A stretch of DNA of 64,000 bases from Paragyromitra xinjiangensis. Taxonomy: Eukaryota; Ascomycota; Pezizomycetes; Pezizales; Discinaceae. The DNA lies in the NCBI GenBank assembly GCA_038503065.1, contig JBCAMK010000003.1, positions 2,666,001-2,730,000 of the forward strand, read 5' to 3'. Under the pieces are notes generated by a model. That model worked only from the letters and a program-made list of their open reading frames with translations. It was not told the DNA's origin and made no database searches. Shown here in pieces: positions 37,567 to 48,094 of the stretch; the first letter of the stretch is position 1; every line of letters starts with the position of its first letter. The translations under genes and the position numbers were made by a program.

Positions 37567-37800
37567 ATGTCCGCACCACCCCCTCCCCCCGCCACACCGC
37601 ACAAAAAGCAGCAGACGAAAACCAACAGATACAAAAGTACCATAGGTAGAGAAGAAGACTACGACACACCACCGCGCACCGCGCGTTGCGAGTTTGTTCT
37701 CCGCGCCCCGAGTGAATCTGAGCCTTCAAAGGTAATGAATACACCGGCAGATGCAAAGAAGGGCGCGGTTTCTATCGAGATGAGAGAGATGGTAGGATAG
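37567..37800 (+). CDS. Small hypothetical protein, 77 residues
   Basis: Open frame from ATG (context AACACAATG, good for fungi) to a stop at 37798-37800. It is preceded by a long A/C-rich leader typical of expressed fungal genes and opens with a Pro-rich run followed by Lys/Gln-rich sequence, then RYKSTIGREEDYDTPP. No signal peptide, no cysteine pattern, no known domain. The leader and start context favour a real gene; the short length and the possibility of an internal GTAATG donor near 37732 leave the 3' end uncertain. Confidence 0.45.
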   Translation: MSAPPPPPATPHKKQQTKTNRYKSTIGREEDYDTPPRTARCEFVLRAPSESEPSKVMNTPADAKKGAVSIEMREMVG

Positions 37801-38173
37801 AATTGATTGGTATTTGTTATGTCCATGAGGGATTGGGGTTATTGGGTAGATTACATGGTTACAATGAACAAGATGGGAGTAGGGGGTGAAAGCGGAGTGA
37901 AAATATATGAGGTGGGAGCGAGGGTTGGCTTGCTTGGAGGTTATAAATATTTTCATAAATGTTACCCGGCCATCCGCCAAGCTTCGACGTTCTTGGCATA
38001 TACGAGTGATACGCCATGATAAATCACGGTGACGCGTCTAATAGTAGTGTCTCATTCGTTCTATTCAAGTAAGAAACGTATTTCCGTTTCAATCCCTACC
38101 AATCCTCATACCACCCTACCACAAAGAGCCTAGAAATACACATTTCATACCATCCACTTCTATAACCCATCAC
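37801..38173. other. Convergent 3' spacer, 0.4 kb
   Basis: Between the small orphan (+) and OST3/6 (-). Nothing recognisable. Confidence 0.5.
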
Positions 38174-39292
38174 CTACATCAACGGCGGTAGAAAGAACGG
38201 ATAGCTCCCATTCTTCTGCTTAAACAAGCTCAACAGAAAGCTAAACGCAACCAACAATACCACATTCCACGCAATAATCGCAGCCTTCTGTCTCCCCGGG
38301 TCCTCAATCCTCGGCGTCTTCATAGCCAATGAAATCGTCGCGAACGCCAAAACCGCATCTACACACAATTAGCCACCCCATCACCTAAACACAGGGCGGA
38401 AAAAAAAAACCTACATATAACAGCAACAATCTGCGTCTCAAGTCCATACTGGCTACTAAACCCATTGGCAATATACGAGACACCCCCACGAGCATTGTTA
38501 GCCACATACGGGACGTGGCGGATATGGTTAAACATATGACCGGAGGTAAACAAGAGGATCCCAATGAGTGATAGAGCTGCCCATAGATTGCGACTATACA
38601 GCATTGGCTTCACGACCGGGAAGACCAGCTTCGCGAGCGTGAGTCCTACTATAGCGACGGAAAGGGTGAGGCCTAGTTTGACCCAGTTGAAGGGGCGGGC
38701 GACTTTCAGCTTGTGTGCTGAGTTAGTGTTGATGAAGCGCGCAACTACTTCGGCCGGTATCTGGTTCTTGTTGAAGTCGAATCGGATAGGGGAGGTTTCG
38801 TGGGCCGGATCGGCATTAGGACCGATGGTTGGGGGGAAGAGGTATAGGACGGGGGCGGTGGTGAGTTGGAGCTTACGACGACTGTTAGTTTGGATTATGA
38901 GGTGGGTTGAGGGTGCAGACCTTCTGGAATGTGGTTCTGGCGTTTGCAAAGTCGAGTTCGGCGAAGAAGAGGCCGTCGTTGGACTTATGGGCAGAGTTCC
39001 AGCTCTTGGCGAGGAGTTCGAATTCTGGTGCAAAGTCTCTGCATAGCTGGCAGCCAATGCGGGCTTCGAGGGCGGTGAGGAGGATCACGGCGGTGTAGTT
39101 TCGGGGACCGGTGGTTAGGTCCTCGTAAAGAGAGTCTGTTAGCTGGATCAGACCATGCTTGGATTTTGGATTGGAGGCTAGAGCGGTGAATTTGGAGAGC
39201 TTCTTGGAGGCCGTTGACTCTGGTACTGCAAGTGCCGTGGGGAGGAGGGAGAGCGCAGAGAGGAGGATAGAGAAGGGGGCCAGAAGACGCAT
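38174..39292 (-). CDS. OST3: Oligosaccharyltransferase subunit OST3/OST6
   Basis: Three exons, join(38174..38358, 38415..38871, 38921..39292) minus, 337 residues. A cleavable signal peptide covers residues 1-22. A lumenal thioredoxin-like domain follows with the redox pair C81-x2-C84 (GCQLCRDF), and then four membrane helices from about residue 190 (FNWVKLGLTLSVAIVGLTL; LWAALSLIGILLFTSGHMFN; QIVAVIYAVLAFATIS; AIIAWNVVLLVAFSFLL). The subunit holds acceptor proteins transiently through mixed disulfides so that the OST complex in the ER can N-glycosylate more sites. Pezizomycotina usually have one OST3/6 gene. The start is a clean ATG 510 bp from the divergent coiled-coil gene, so the two may share a promoter. 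Confidence 0.95.
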
Positions 39293-39801
39293 GGCGTGGG
39301 GGGTAGAGATGCTATCTCTCTATCGTTACTCGTGTGAAGGGAAGGGAATACAAAGAAACCCGAATTGAATATAAATTCTTGGTGGAATAGAAGAGAAGAG
39401 ATATCTCGAGAAGGGAGAAACGCAATGTGGTCTGTTGCCGGGAGAGACTGAATGTACTCTCGCACGAAGCAACCGCGAGTCCGGCACGGATTGAGGCAAC
39501 CTGAGTTAAAATGCAGTTACCCTGCAGTTACCGCCCAACAGCAGGTTATTCCTTTTGTTTTGAACGCGTTTCCTTCTGTTGGCAACAACAAAGAAATCTA
39601 GCATCTAACCTCATTGCCTCCCCTCCCCCTCTATTCTCTCCCCCTCTATCCCCTATTTTCTCCCTCTATCCTCTATCCTCTCCCCCTCCCCCTCCCTCTT
39701 ACTCCAAGTAATTAACCAACCTTTACCCCTTACTGCATTACATACCCTATAATCTTTCTTCCCCTCCACCCTGCTCAAACCCATCCACATCCATCGCCAC
39801 C
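39293..39801. promoter_or_regulatory. Bidirectional promoter region, OST3/6 and coiled-coil gene
   Basis: The 509 bp between two divergent starts. It contains two CAGTTAC heptamers (39514-39520 and 39525-39531, each as TGCAGTTACC) and a long C/T-only tract at about 39617-39705 close to the plus-strand start, a common fungal core-promoter feature. Regulatory roles are inferred from position. Confidence 0.45.
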
Positions 39802-41739
39802 ATGGCCCCCGACCCCGAAACAGCCTTCGAGCTAGCAGACGTACCTCCCCTCCTCCTTCTCGCCACAACCCACCACTAACTTCCCCAGCTAACCCGCAAA
39901 CTCACGACCGCCCGCGCCCTCCTCTCCTACGAGCAAAAATGCGCCGAAACCCGACTCCTCGAAGCATCAGAAGAGCAGCGACAACTACGCGTAAAACTGA
40001 TCCACCTAGAGCCAGAATACGAGAGTCTCCAACACGACCTAGCCGAGCATGAGCGCTACATTAAAGAAGTGGACACTGTGCTCGCTGCTACGACAGAGCG
40101 CCTGGAGTGGTCGGAGGGTAGAGTCGCGCGGTATAAAGAGCGCACTAAGGAGCTGGAGGAGAAACTGCAAACTAGATTGATCTCGGAGGGGAGTGAAAGG
40201 GGTGTGTTAGTTGGGGAGTTGGAGGATATGAGGAGTGGGTGTCGTAAGCTGGAGGAGAAGGTAAAGCGGCTTGAGAAGGAGCTGGAAGACGAGTACCAGA
40301 AGGGTTTGGATTTGGCTCCTCGTCTTGCGGCGCGGCACGAAGAATTTGTTACTGCGCGGAAGGAGGTAGTGACGCTAAAGAAGGAGAATGAGGGGTTGCA
40401 GGGAGAGAACGAGGGGCTAAAAGAGAAAAACACAGAGCTGCAAGGAGAGGTATCATCGCTACAAGAGGGTAAAAAAGTGCTGAAGGAGGAAATCACGGCC
40501 CTCAAAACCCGTCTCCAAGACCATGTCAATCGCCTCCAAAAAGCCATCACAACCAAACAAACCATCGAAGCCGAACACAAAGCTGAGAAAGAGCTATTAG
40601 AGAAAGAGCTATCCGTCCTACGGGCGGAACTCGAAGACTCCCAAATATCCGCTACCCGAAAAGCGGAAGACTCTTTAAAATCCGTCAAAAAAGAAGCAGC
40701 AGCTGAACGAGCCGCCCTCGAAAAAGAACTGTCAACTCTCCGACTGGAACTCTCCGACTCTCAAAAGACCGTCTCCCGTCTCCAAAGCTCCAAACCCACA
40801 ACCGCCGACTCCACCGAACTCAAAACCGCCCTCAAGAATGAAACCACCCGTCGCGAAGAACTCGAAAAAGAAATCGCCCTCCTAACCAAAGACTGGGGTT
40901 ACAAACAAACCGTCTTCGAAGACGCCCTCGAAAAAAACCGCATCAAAATCGCCAAACTCAACGCCCTCAACACCGCACTAAAAGCCGCCCCGAAAGCCGC
41001 CCCACCACCAGCCGAAAACCCAAAGAAACGTCCCCTCCCCGCCATAACCCCCTTTGACGACCTCGACGCCTCCGTGAAGCGCCCCCGTCAGGAACGCCCA
41101 CTAACCAGCGACTTCTCCCTCACCCCCTTCTTCACCAAGCACGCCGTCGTCACAACCGACAGCCCGCTAACCCCCTCCACTGTCATAGCCCCCGACACCA
41201 CCACCAGCGTCGCCGACGAAACCTCAATCATAGACCGCAGCATGCGCGCCGAACGCAGCATCATAGTCCCCGCAGCAATCGAGTCCTCAGAACCAACACG
41301 TCTCCTCCTCGCCGGCGCCAACCGCAAACGCAAGCCAAAAACTAAACCGCCCCCACCTGCGGCCATCATCGAAGAATCCCCCGAGCCGGAGCCAGTAAAT
41401 GAGAAAGAGAAAGCCAAACCGAAATCTCGCGGGAAGAAACTCGAAAACATCCCCCCGGAATCACCCCACATCTTTGATTCCCCGTCTTCAGAAAACGCAT
41501 CAAAACCTGTACCCATCAAGAAGCGGAAACGGCCTGTAGTAGCGCCGGCTGCAAGGAGGAATGCATTCCGGGAGGACGACGGCACGGGGAGGTTAGTGGT
41601 TGCTACTGGTGACAGCGGGGAGAGGGGAGCATTAGCGGCTGGGTTGGTGGGGAGACCCACGGTGTTTTCGGGGGAGATTAGTCCTGCGAAGAAGAGGCCG
41701 GAAGTGTTGAAGAAGTGGTTTCCGGGGGGGAAGAAATAG
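39802..41739 (+). CDS. Long coiled-coil protein with basic, disordered C-terminus
   Basis: Two exons, join(39802..39840, 39889..41739), 629 residues. The 48-bp intron after codon 13 has CACTAAC before TTCCCCAG. Residues about 15-310 are an almost unbroken heptad-type coiled coil, very rich in Glu/Lys/Leu. The rest is Pro/Ser/Lys-rich and disordered, with nuclear-signal-like clusters (NPKKRPLP, SVKRPRQERP, KKRKRP) and an end motif SPAKKRPEVLKKWFPGG. This layout (N-terminal coiled coil, basic tail) suggests a nuclear structural or chromatin/spindle-associated protein, but I cannot assign a family. The large minus-strand frames 40056-40688 and 41088-41957 are shadows caused by the biased codon use. 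Confidence 0.78.
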
Positions 41740-42299
41740 ATGTGCTTTTTTAGGAGGGAGGGATTCTGTATATTGCGGAGGTCTTCTGTTGTCCGGAGTA
41801 GGGCGTTTTTCGATGCTTTGTATGGTATTGTAATTTTATGTATGATATGGACTCGGTTATATATCCTTTTTTTTTCTACTGCTCTATAGGCCCGTCGGGG
41901 TTCTATAGGAATCGTATTTGGCGTGGGCGCTGTAAGGGACTCGGAAGGTTTGTTCAATTTAGCACCGAATTGGGTGGAAACAGTGAGTTGTTGGGATGCA
42001 AAGTGAGGTTATGTTTCGACAGTCAATCCTCCCCCAGAAGGGACGATTTTATCGAGTGATATGCTATGATTTAACATGATCACCATACATCAGTCATTAG
42101 GCAATCCAAATATCAGCTACAACCAAGCCCATTAGTCATAACTCCTTCCCTAGAAGAGAGCGAGAAATTCAGCGAACACCAATCACAAGCAAAGTCCCAA
42201 CACTCGCCGTACTGTGTTGGTGGGAGGCAACGTAAATGAATTACTGTTACTACTACTGGTGGGGAGGCAGTACGTCATGGGAGTAAAAAAATGAGCGTT

Positions 42300-42330
42300 A
42301 AAAAAGTGATAATGGGCTGTGATTCGAACC
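42300..42330 (-). other. Pol III B-box-like site with T-run, possible decayed tRNA/SINE end
   Basis: On the minus strand GGTTCGAATC (42321-42330) matches the tRNA B-box consensus at ten positions and is followed about 15 bases on by TTTTTT (42305-42300). The bases around it do not fold into a T-arm or acceptor stem, so it is not a functional tRNA; it may be the end of a tRNA-derived repeat. Confidence 0.35.
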
Positions 42331-42737
42331 AGTCACCTCAGCCAGCAAAAGCCAATTCCCGTCGCGCGGTTGAAGCTAGCTGGCTTGTGGAGCCTCTTGG
42401 AGAACTCGCAGCTGGCTGACCTTTGCGGCCATCCTTCCTAGTCTTTGTATAATGGTGTCTTTTGGCTCCACTTAACCTGCAAGCACACCTTTGCCGCATC
42501 CTCACACTAACGAAAGAGTTTGTCTTAAGTATTGGGCATGTACCACAAATGTTAACCCACACTTAGCTGTACAAAATCTTTCATGTTCCGCACAACCCTC
42601 AGACAGTAGCAGTAGCAATCAGAAATAATACCATCGATAGGCGCAGCTGTGGCAGAGTTTCGACAGCCGCGAGAACAGCAACACCATCAATAGCAACACC
42701 ACCAAGCTCCACCCACTATCCCGTCTTACTACCTAGC

Positions 42738-42744
42738 AAAAAAA
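42738..42744 (-). terminator. Pol III terminator of the 5S gene
   Basis: Seven T residues on the minus strand, one base past the predicted 5S 3' end. Confidence 0.85.
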
Positions 42745-42745
42745 T

Positions 42746-42864
42746 GCGTTCAGTACCTGGGATTCCCACATGGTCACCCACTGCAGTACTAACCAGGCGA
42801 TAAGATGCTTGGATATGCCAGAGCGAACGGGATGGCTCATTTTCATCATTCTATGACCGAACAC
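42746..42864 (-). rRNA. 5S ribosomal RNA
   Basis: A 119-nt gene on the minus strand. The termini pair: 5' GTGTTCGGT with 3' ACTGAACGC gives a 9-bp helix I with two G-U wobbles. Inside are the conserved CATCCCGTTCGCTCTGGC (helix III/loop C), GCCTGGTTAGTACTG and GTGGGTGACCATGTGGGAATCC, the helix IV/V signature of eukaryotic 5S rRNA; CCTGG/CCAGG and TGG/CCA stems close correctly. A run of seven T follows one base after the 3' end, the expected Pol III terminator. The gene lies alone, 3-4 kb from any other structural RNA, which fits the dispersed 5S organisation of Pezizomycotina. Pairing and terminator suggest it is functional. Confidence 0.92.
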
Positions 42865-43112
42865 ATCAACCGCTGGCGAGAAAGTATCATAGCTTGCTTC
42901 CTAGAAGCTGACTGAAACACCCCATTTCCAGCAAGCGAAGAAAAGTCAGAGGGCCTTGTCTTATAAAACAGAACTAGGGCTGCCCATGTGTTACCACATG
43001 GGCGTTAGGAGGGGGAAGCAGCAGGAGGGTGGATTTGACAGCAAAGGTATATTGGCTCATGGTGACTCTCTCTCTCGTCTATTGGCACACCAAGCCAGTT
43101 AAGAGTCCACTC

Positions 43113-43123
43113 AACCTCGTCCC

Positions 43124-43156
<33 letters not shown>

Positions 43157-43181
43157 ATTCATTTACGTAACCTCGTCCCGT
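43113..43181. repeat. (TAG)n microsatellite between 13-bp direct repeats
   Basis: AACCTCGTCCCGT occurs at 43113-43125 and again at 43169-43181. Between them lie about ten TAG units (to 43156) and a short AT-rich end. Direct repeats of this size flanking a simple-repeat tail resemble a target-site duplication around a 5'-truncated retroposon, or could be replication slippage. Confidence 0.7.
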
Positions 43182-43192
43182 GATATACATGT

Positions 43193-43270
43193 AATTTTCT
43201 TAATTACATGTATGAGCGTAGTTCAGCAGGGTAACCCCAAGTTTCTTCCCTTTCCTTCATTTTACACATA
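43193..43270 (+). repeat. tRNA-like repeat, copy 1
   Basis: AATTTTCTTAATT (43193-43205) is followed by an A-box-like TAGTTCAGCAGG (43219-43230), then a T/C-rich part ending near ATTTTACACATA. A diverged second copy lies at 43657-43740, so this is a repeat family with a tRNA-like head. Confidence 0.5.
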
Positions 43271-43331
43271 CAGACCAGACTTCTCCCGTTCCATTCAAAG
43301 AGCGGTAAACTAAAAAACAAACCACGAAAAA

Positions 43332-43441
43332 AGTGGTGTAGTATAGTGGTTAACGCCCCGCCCTTTTCCCTGTTGGCCCCCAGAGACGTCTGGAGATTAA
43401 GTTTGGTTTTGCTGTTCAAATCCCCGCCGATTTAGTTTTTT
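43332..43441 (+). repeat. tRNA-like Pol III unit with A box, B box and terminator (SINE-like)
   Basis: TAGTATAGTGG (43339-43349, then TTAACGCC) is a good A box, and GTTCAAATCC (43414-43423) a good B box 65 bases later; TTTTTT follows at 43436-43441. The D-arm region looks tRNA-like, but the acceptor ends and anticodon region do not pair, so it is not a working tRNA. It looks like a tRNA-derived SINE or a decayed intron-containing tRNA. Confidence 0.5.
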
Positions 43442-43656
43442 CTCACCGTGGTCCGTGGCTATGCTAGTGTAGCGGGCTGTTTTCCAAGGAAGTAGTAGGA
43501 CGTGAACCACCAGTATTACTCCCCGCACCAAGAATTGTGTTAAACATTCACTTCTGTAAATCTCAGAGGAAGACCGCAGCTGAAAGGATATCTTGCCTGA
43601 AATCGTAGTGCCAAATGATTGCGATGATATATTACTTAGAATCAATTAAATTACAT

Positions 43657-43740
43657 AATTTTCTTAATTGAGTTGCTGCTATGAGTGTAGTTCAGCAGGA
43701 TAACGCCCGGAATCTACCCTTTTCCTTATTTTATATATAT
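43657..43740 (+). repeat. tRNA-like repeat, copy 2
   Basis: AATTTTCTTAATT (43657-43669), then TAGTTCAGCAGG (43688-43699), TAACGCCC and a CCCTTTTCCTTATTTTATATA end. The order of blocks matches copy 1 at 43193, with different spacing. Confidence 0.5.
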
Positions 43741-44232
43741 AGATATAGATGAAGAGCACTTACCTTCACCAATTACATCGAGCCCCATCTACGGCACGCA
43801 GATCAGGACCGGGGAGCCTTAACACTGCACCTTACCCAAGCAAGATACACGGCCCTTTCCTCACCTCCATTTCTAGAGTAATCCGTAGATATATCTCGCT
43901 AAGCGGAAAGGACAGTTCGCCGAATGTGTTATCTAGCAATTGAGTTCTGGATAAAAACAAGTACAATCCTTCATAACGCTTGAAACCCCCAGAGACTAAC
44001 CCCTTCATGATGTCAATGAATCTAGATTCGCTACAGCACTACATATTAGTAGCGCCAGATCGCAACAGAGCCCTACGTGCCCAACACAGGTCCTGCAGAC
44101 ATATAGATCACACCAGTCAACATCTCAACCACCGAGTGATCAACCATGAAGGTAAACAGTAGACACCAATATATACATAAAACTTTTCCCAACCCCCAAA
44201 TTATATACACTATACAATATACACAACACCTT

Positions 44233-46605
44233 CTAACCCCTCACAGACAACGGCTGCTTCTCCTGCTTCTCCTCAAGCGCCAACATCACCCTTCTACTCT
44301 GCTGCGCCAACCTCTGCAACTGCCCAATCCCCAGCCTCTCCAACGTCTCCTCCCCCGACGCATCCTCCGACAGCCCCGCAAGCCTCGTATCCACCTCCGC
44401 CCATTCCTGCGGGTACGTCTCCTGCGCCCACTCCCTCACCTCCAACTTCTTCACCGGCGTCATAGTCGCATACATAGTCCCCAACCTACCCTAGTCAACC
44501 ACCTACCCCACACAAAAGTGCAAAGAAACTCACAGTTTATAATCCGGCCTAACACCATCCACCGTCTCCATATCCTTCACAATCCTCAAACAATCATCTA
44601 AATACCCCCTCCTCCCCAATGTCTCTACATACGAGCAATAATTCCCCAACGTCGGCTTAACCCCCATAGCCCTAAGCTGTCCCCACACTATCCGCGCAAG
44701 CGGTATCCCCCGATCCCATAGCTGTCCACACGTATCCAGCATGATGCTGATACTAATATAATCCGGCCCCTCTCGACTCTTCTTCACATCCTCCCAGAAC
44801 TGCAGCGCTCGTTCCGGTATACCACAGTGGGTATACGCAGCCATGAGGGAGTTCATCAGCATTGTATCCGGCTCAATAAGCTGATCGAGCTTCAGCGCAT
44901 TATGGATTGCCTTGAGTGCGTCAAGATCCCGCGAATACGCAACACCCATGAGCGCCAGGGTGTAGGTGTAGTTATTCGGCCGACGTCCGGGAGTCCCACG
45001 CATATGCTGGAATACGATCGTGGCCATATCGCTACGGCCGAGTTCGAAAAACAACCGCATGATGTCGGTTCGCTGTCGCACGGAGAGCTCGGGGAAGAAC
45101 TGGTATAGGATTTGATAGGAGTCCCATGCGGCTTCGATGGAGGTAGTGTCGCGGCCGATGTATTCGCCGATTTCGTGGATTACTTTTCGACGGTCTTTGG
45201 CAGGGTATTCTGTGCAGTCGCGGTAGAGGAGTTCGATTACGTCTTGGAAGATGCATTTATCGAGGAAGACGTTGAGGAGGGTAGTGAGGGTTTCGGGTTC
45301 TAGTCTTGTTTTCCAGTCGTTTAGGTCGAGGTAGATTTGGCGGATTTTGTCCATGTCTCTTGCGGGGTCGGTGCAGAGTGCCCGGAGGAGGTGTTTGGTT
45401 TCGTGGGCTTCGTAGTTTTTGGGGATATCTTCTCGGCGGAGCTCTTCGTGCACTTTTCGTGCGCTTTCGATGTCGTTTGTGAGGAGACGATATTCAATCT
45501 GTAGTTCTAATGTTGTACGATTATACTCGAACCCTCTCTTCATCGTAGACCCTAGAAAGTGCTCCACCATATTCGTATCCTTCCTCGAGATAGCAAATCG
45601 AATCAACCCATTCATAGTCTCAATATCCGGTGCCAACCTTGTCACCACCTTCGCAGCCTCCACCATACGATCCAACAACTCCTCAACTTTCTCCACCCCC
45701 TCCAAGACCGCCGACCACCTCAACACAAGATCCCACTCCTCCTTCCTAACCCCTCCCTTCTTCCCCAGAATTATCCCCAACACCTCCCTCCCCCACTCCA
45801 CCCTCCCCTCCTCAACACAAAACCCAAGCACCTTCTCACTAGTCTCCAAACACGGCACAAACCCCATCTCCCAAACCCTCCCATACCACACCTTCACCGC
45901 CTCCCAATCCCGCTTATCACAAAAGAACCCAACAACAGGTTTAAACAGCCCTTCCCCCAACTTCACCCCACCCCCTTCCAACATTTCCCACGTCTGCAAT
46001 AACGACTCCTCATCCCCCTCCCTCGCAAACCCAGCCAGCACAAGCTCCCACGCCTCCTCGCTTCCCGTCTTCGCATACCGTCTCGTAAGCTCCACCGCCT
46101 CCCCCGTATTCCCACTCCCACACAACACTCCCACGAACGCTAACACATCCCCGCCGCGCACCTCCTCCGCCGCCACAATCCCGCCAAACAGCACTCTCGC
46201 CAGTCCAGCTTGATGCTCTGAGGTGCCCTCGCGTAGCGCAAGCAGTGCGGAGCGGAGGTCGGGGGTGGGGATGGCGGTGCCGCGGAGTCGGAGGTACTCG
46301 TAGGTGCGGGCGAGACCGTGGGCGTGTTCGTCGGGGATGGTGGTATCGTGCGAGGATATGAGGTGGTGGAAGGAGGATAGGAGGAGGTCGTCGGTTGGTG
46401 GGCGTCCTTCTTGGGTGTCGAGGGAGCCGACGAGGCGTTGGATTGGGCCGATTCCGGGGGTGAGGGTTGGGTCGGGTGTGGTTTGGCGGGACCAGAAGGT
46501 TCGAGTAGAGGTACTGGTGGGGGGGCGGGGGAGGCGGGGGAGGCGGGGGTGCTGGGTGGTGAGGGCGAGGAGACGGCGGTGGGTGAGGCGGATGTAGGGG
46601 CGCAT
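44233..46605 (-). CDS. Pentatricopeptide-repeat (PPR) protein, mitochondrial
   Basis: Two exons, join(44233..44485, 44534..46605) minus, 774 residues. The first ~40 residues are Arg/Pro/Thr-rich and free of acids (MRPYIRLTHRRLL...), a mitochondrial presequence. The rest is helical repeats of about 35 residues; clear PPR units include ETMNGLIRFAISRKDTNMVEHFL, YTYTLALMGVAYSRDLDALKA and DTMLMNSLMAAYTHCGIPERALQF. PPR proteins bind specific mitochondrial RNAs and control their stability or translation; yeast Pet309 and Neurospora CYA-5 are examples, but I cannot say which transcript this one serves. The last exon adds a Glu/Gln-rich end. The long opposite-strand frames at 45419-46213 and 46010-46819 are shadows of GC-rich, codon-biased sequence. 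Confidence 0.88.
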
Positions 46606-47412
46606 TGCGCGCGGGGTGGATGGTGGGGTGGCTCTGGCTGGTGGGGTTAGATGGGTTGTTTGGAGGGGAGGGGGGGTACCTAAGTGTAGATCGATGCAGA
46701 TGGCCGTATAGCAGTGTGGACGAGTTCAATTGGGTCAATTGGGGCTTTGGTCGAGCGAGATGATAGTGGGGAAGTGGTGGCGGGGCGGAGATGAAGTCAT
46801 TCAACCAGTGAAGTTGCAATGGAGATAGAACCGATATCGTGAATGATTATCTGGAACAGAAACACCGAATAACCTCAACCATCACCAAATCCCTTCCCAT
46901 CCATCTCACTGAACCGTGAGAAAATATATAACCACAATACAGCCCTAACCCACAGAACATTCCGAAAAAACCTATCAAATTAATCTCAACCACAAATCCC
47001 CAATCACAGACCACATTACAAGTTAGCTTTTACATAAATACTGTCCCTTCATCAGGGCTTTCATCTCCCCATCGCATTCATACGCACGAAGGAAAGAAAC
47101 CATCCCCGAAAAGAAAAAAAACACCCCCAGGAATTAAAAACACCTAAACTACCTAAATGAAAGAATTCTATAAACCATAACATAGCACCTCTCTCCATCT
47201 CTCTTGTAAGCCAAAAAAATATATAGAAACGACCCATTAACACCATTGCCATTCCTTGTTTTTTTTTTGCCTTTTTCCTTTTTTTCCATTCACGCAAAAA
47301 CACCAACTTTGAACGCCAAAGCACGAATAGAAGAAAACATTACATCACCCGTGACGAAACCCCTCTTCACAATATAAAAAAAAAACCACAACACATAAAC
47401 AAACACACCACC
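46606..47412. other. Intergenic, 0.8 kb
   Basis: PPR promoter side and A-rich 3' flank of the next minus-strand gene. No gene seen. Confidence 0.5.
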
Positions 47413-48094
47413 CTATATCCCCTCCGGCAATTCAAACCCCCTCAACTCCTTCTCCAAATAATCCACCAACGCCTGCGCCTGAGTCTTCAAAATCCCCAAA
47501 CTCCCCATCCCCTGCCGCAGCCCACTCCCCACACTCCCCTGAACCGGAGTTCCAGCGCTCCCACCACTCCCTCCGCTCTTCGGCACACTTCCCGGAGGCG
47601 TCCCTTTATCGCCCTCCTGGCTGTGCAGCGAGCTCGAGCTACTCGTGTGTCTCGTGGGAGTCTTCGGACCGATCAAGCATAGCAGCACCCGCGGGGCTAC
47701 GAGCTGGATGTGGAGATTATAGTCCGAGAGTTCGAGCGTCAGGGATTTTAGACCGGAATTTGGGTTCGGCGTGGTAGGCTCTGAGACGGCGGCGTCGGAG
47801 AGGTCTTGCGTTGTGCTGCTTGGTAGCGATTGTTCAATCACGCCTTGGACGGCTACTCGCTCGTAGGCGCTCCAGATGTTGGCTGCGAGGGCGGAGTAGG
47901 TTCTTGATTTTTTGGCATCGGGGGCGGTAGGGGAGGTGCCGGTTGCTAGGAGGGAGCCGGAGGGCGTGAAGAGGCTGTTATGGGTGTGAGTATGGTTCTG
48001 GGAGGGGGGAGTAGGGGATTTCTTACAGGGCGGAGGAGACGTTTGGTGAGATGGATTGGGAGAGGAGTTGGTTGAGAGGCTTGGTTTTGAGCAT
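47413..48094 (-). CDS. Roadblock/LC7-domain protein, LAMTOR2/EGO3-like
   Basis: Two exons, join(47413..47974, 48027..48094) minus, 209 residues; the 52-bp intron ends CATAACAG. The start is the ATG at 48094 (MLKTKPLNQLLSQS), the usual beginning of fungal Roadblock proteins; the longer upstream frame to 48285 is promoter sequence. Splicing gives SSALLFTPSGSLLATG, the first beta-strand pair, followed by the long helix SALAANIWSAYERV and LELSDYNLHIQLVAPRVLLCLIG. This family member (LAMTOR2; yeast Ego3/Slm4) is part of the Ragulator/EGO complex that anchors Rag/Gtr GTPases to the vacuole for TORC1 signalling. A Ser/Gly/Pro-rich insert precedes the last helix (ALVDYLEKELRGF). Assignment to LAMTOR2 rather than another Roadblock protein rests on the N-terminus. 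Confidence 0.8.

Larger units (their letters stand above)
41740..44232. other. Intergenic, 2.5 kb, RNA polymerase III island
   Basis: No protein gene recognised. It holds the 5S rRNA gene, tRNA-like/SINE-like repeats, a (TAG)n tract and two TACATGTA palindromes (43186-43193, 43205-43212), described separately. 44000-44230 is the AT-rich 3' flank of the PPR gene. Confidence 0.6.

Noticed and set aside
41088..41957. Long minus-strand frame of 289 codons
   Set aside because: Shadow of the coiled-coil gene; Ser/Gly-rich composition from reading the biased codons of the plus strand backwards.
43332..43441. Functional tRNA gene
   Set aside because: A and B boxes are present, but acceptor, anticodon and T stems do not pair; kept only as a tRNA-like repeat.
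45419..46819. Long frames on both strands within and beside the PPR gene
   Set aside because: Shadows of GC-rich PPR coding sequence; no domain, Pro/His-rich composition.
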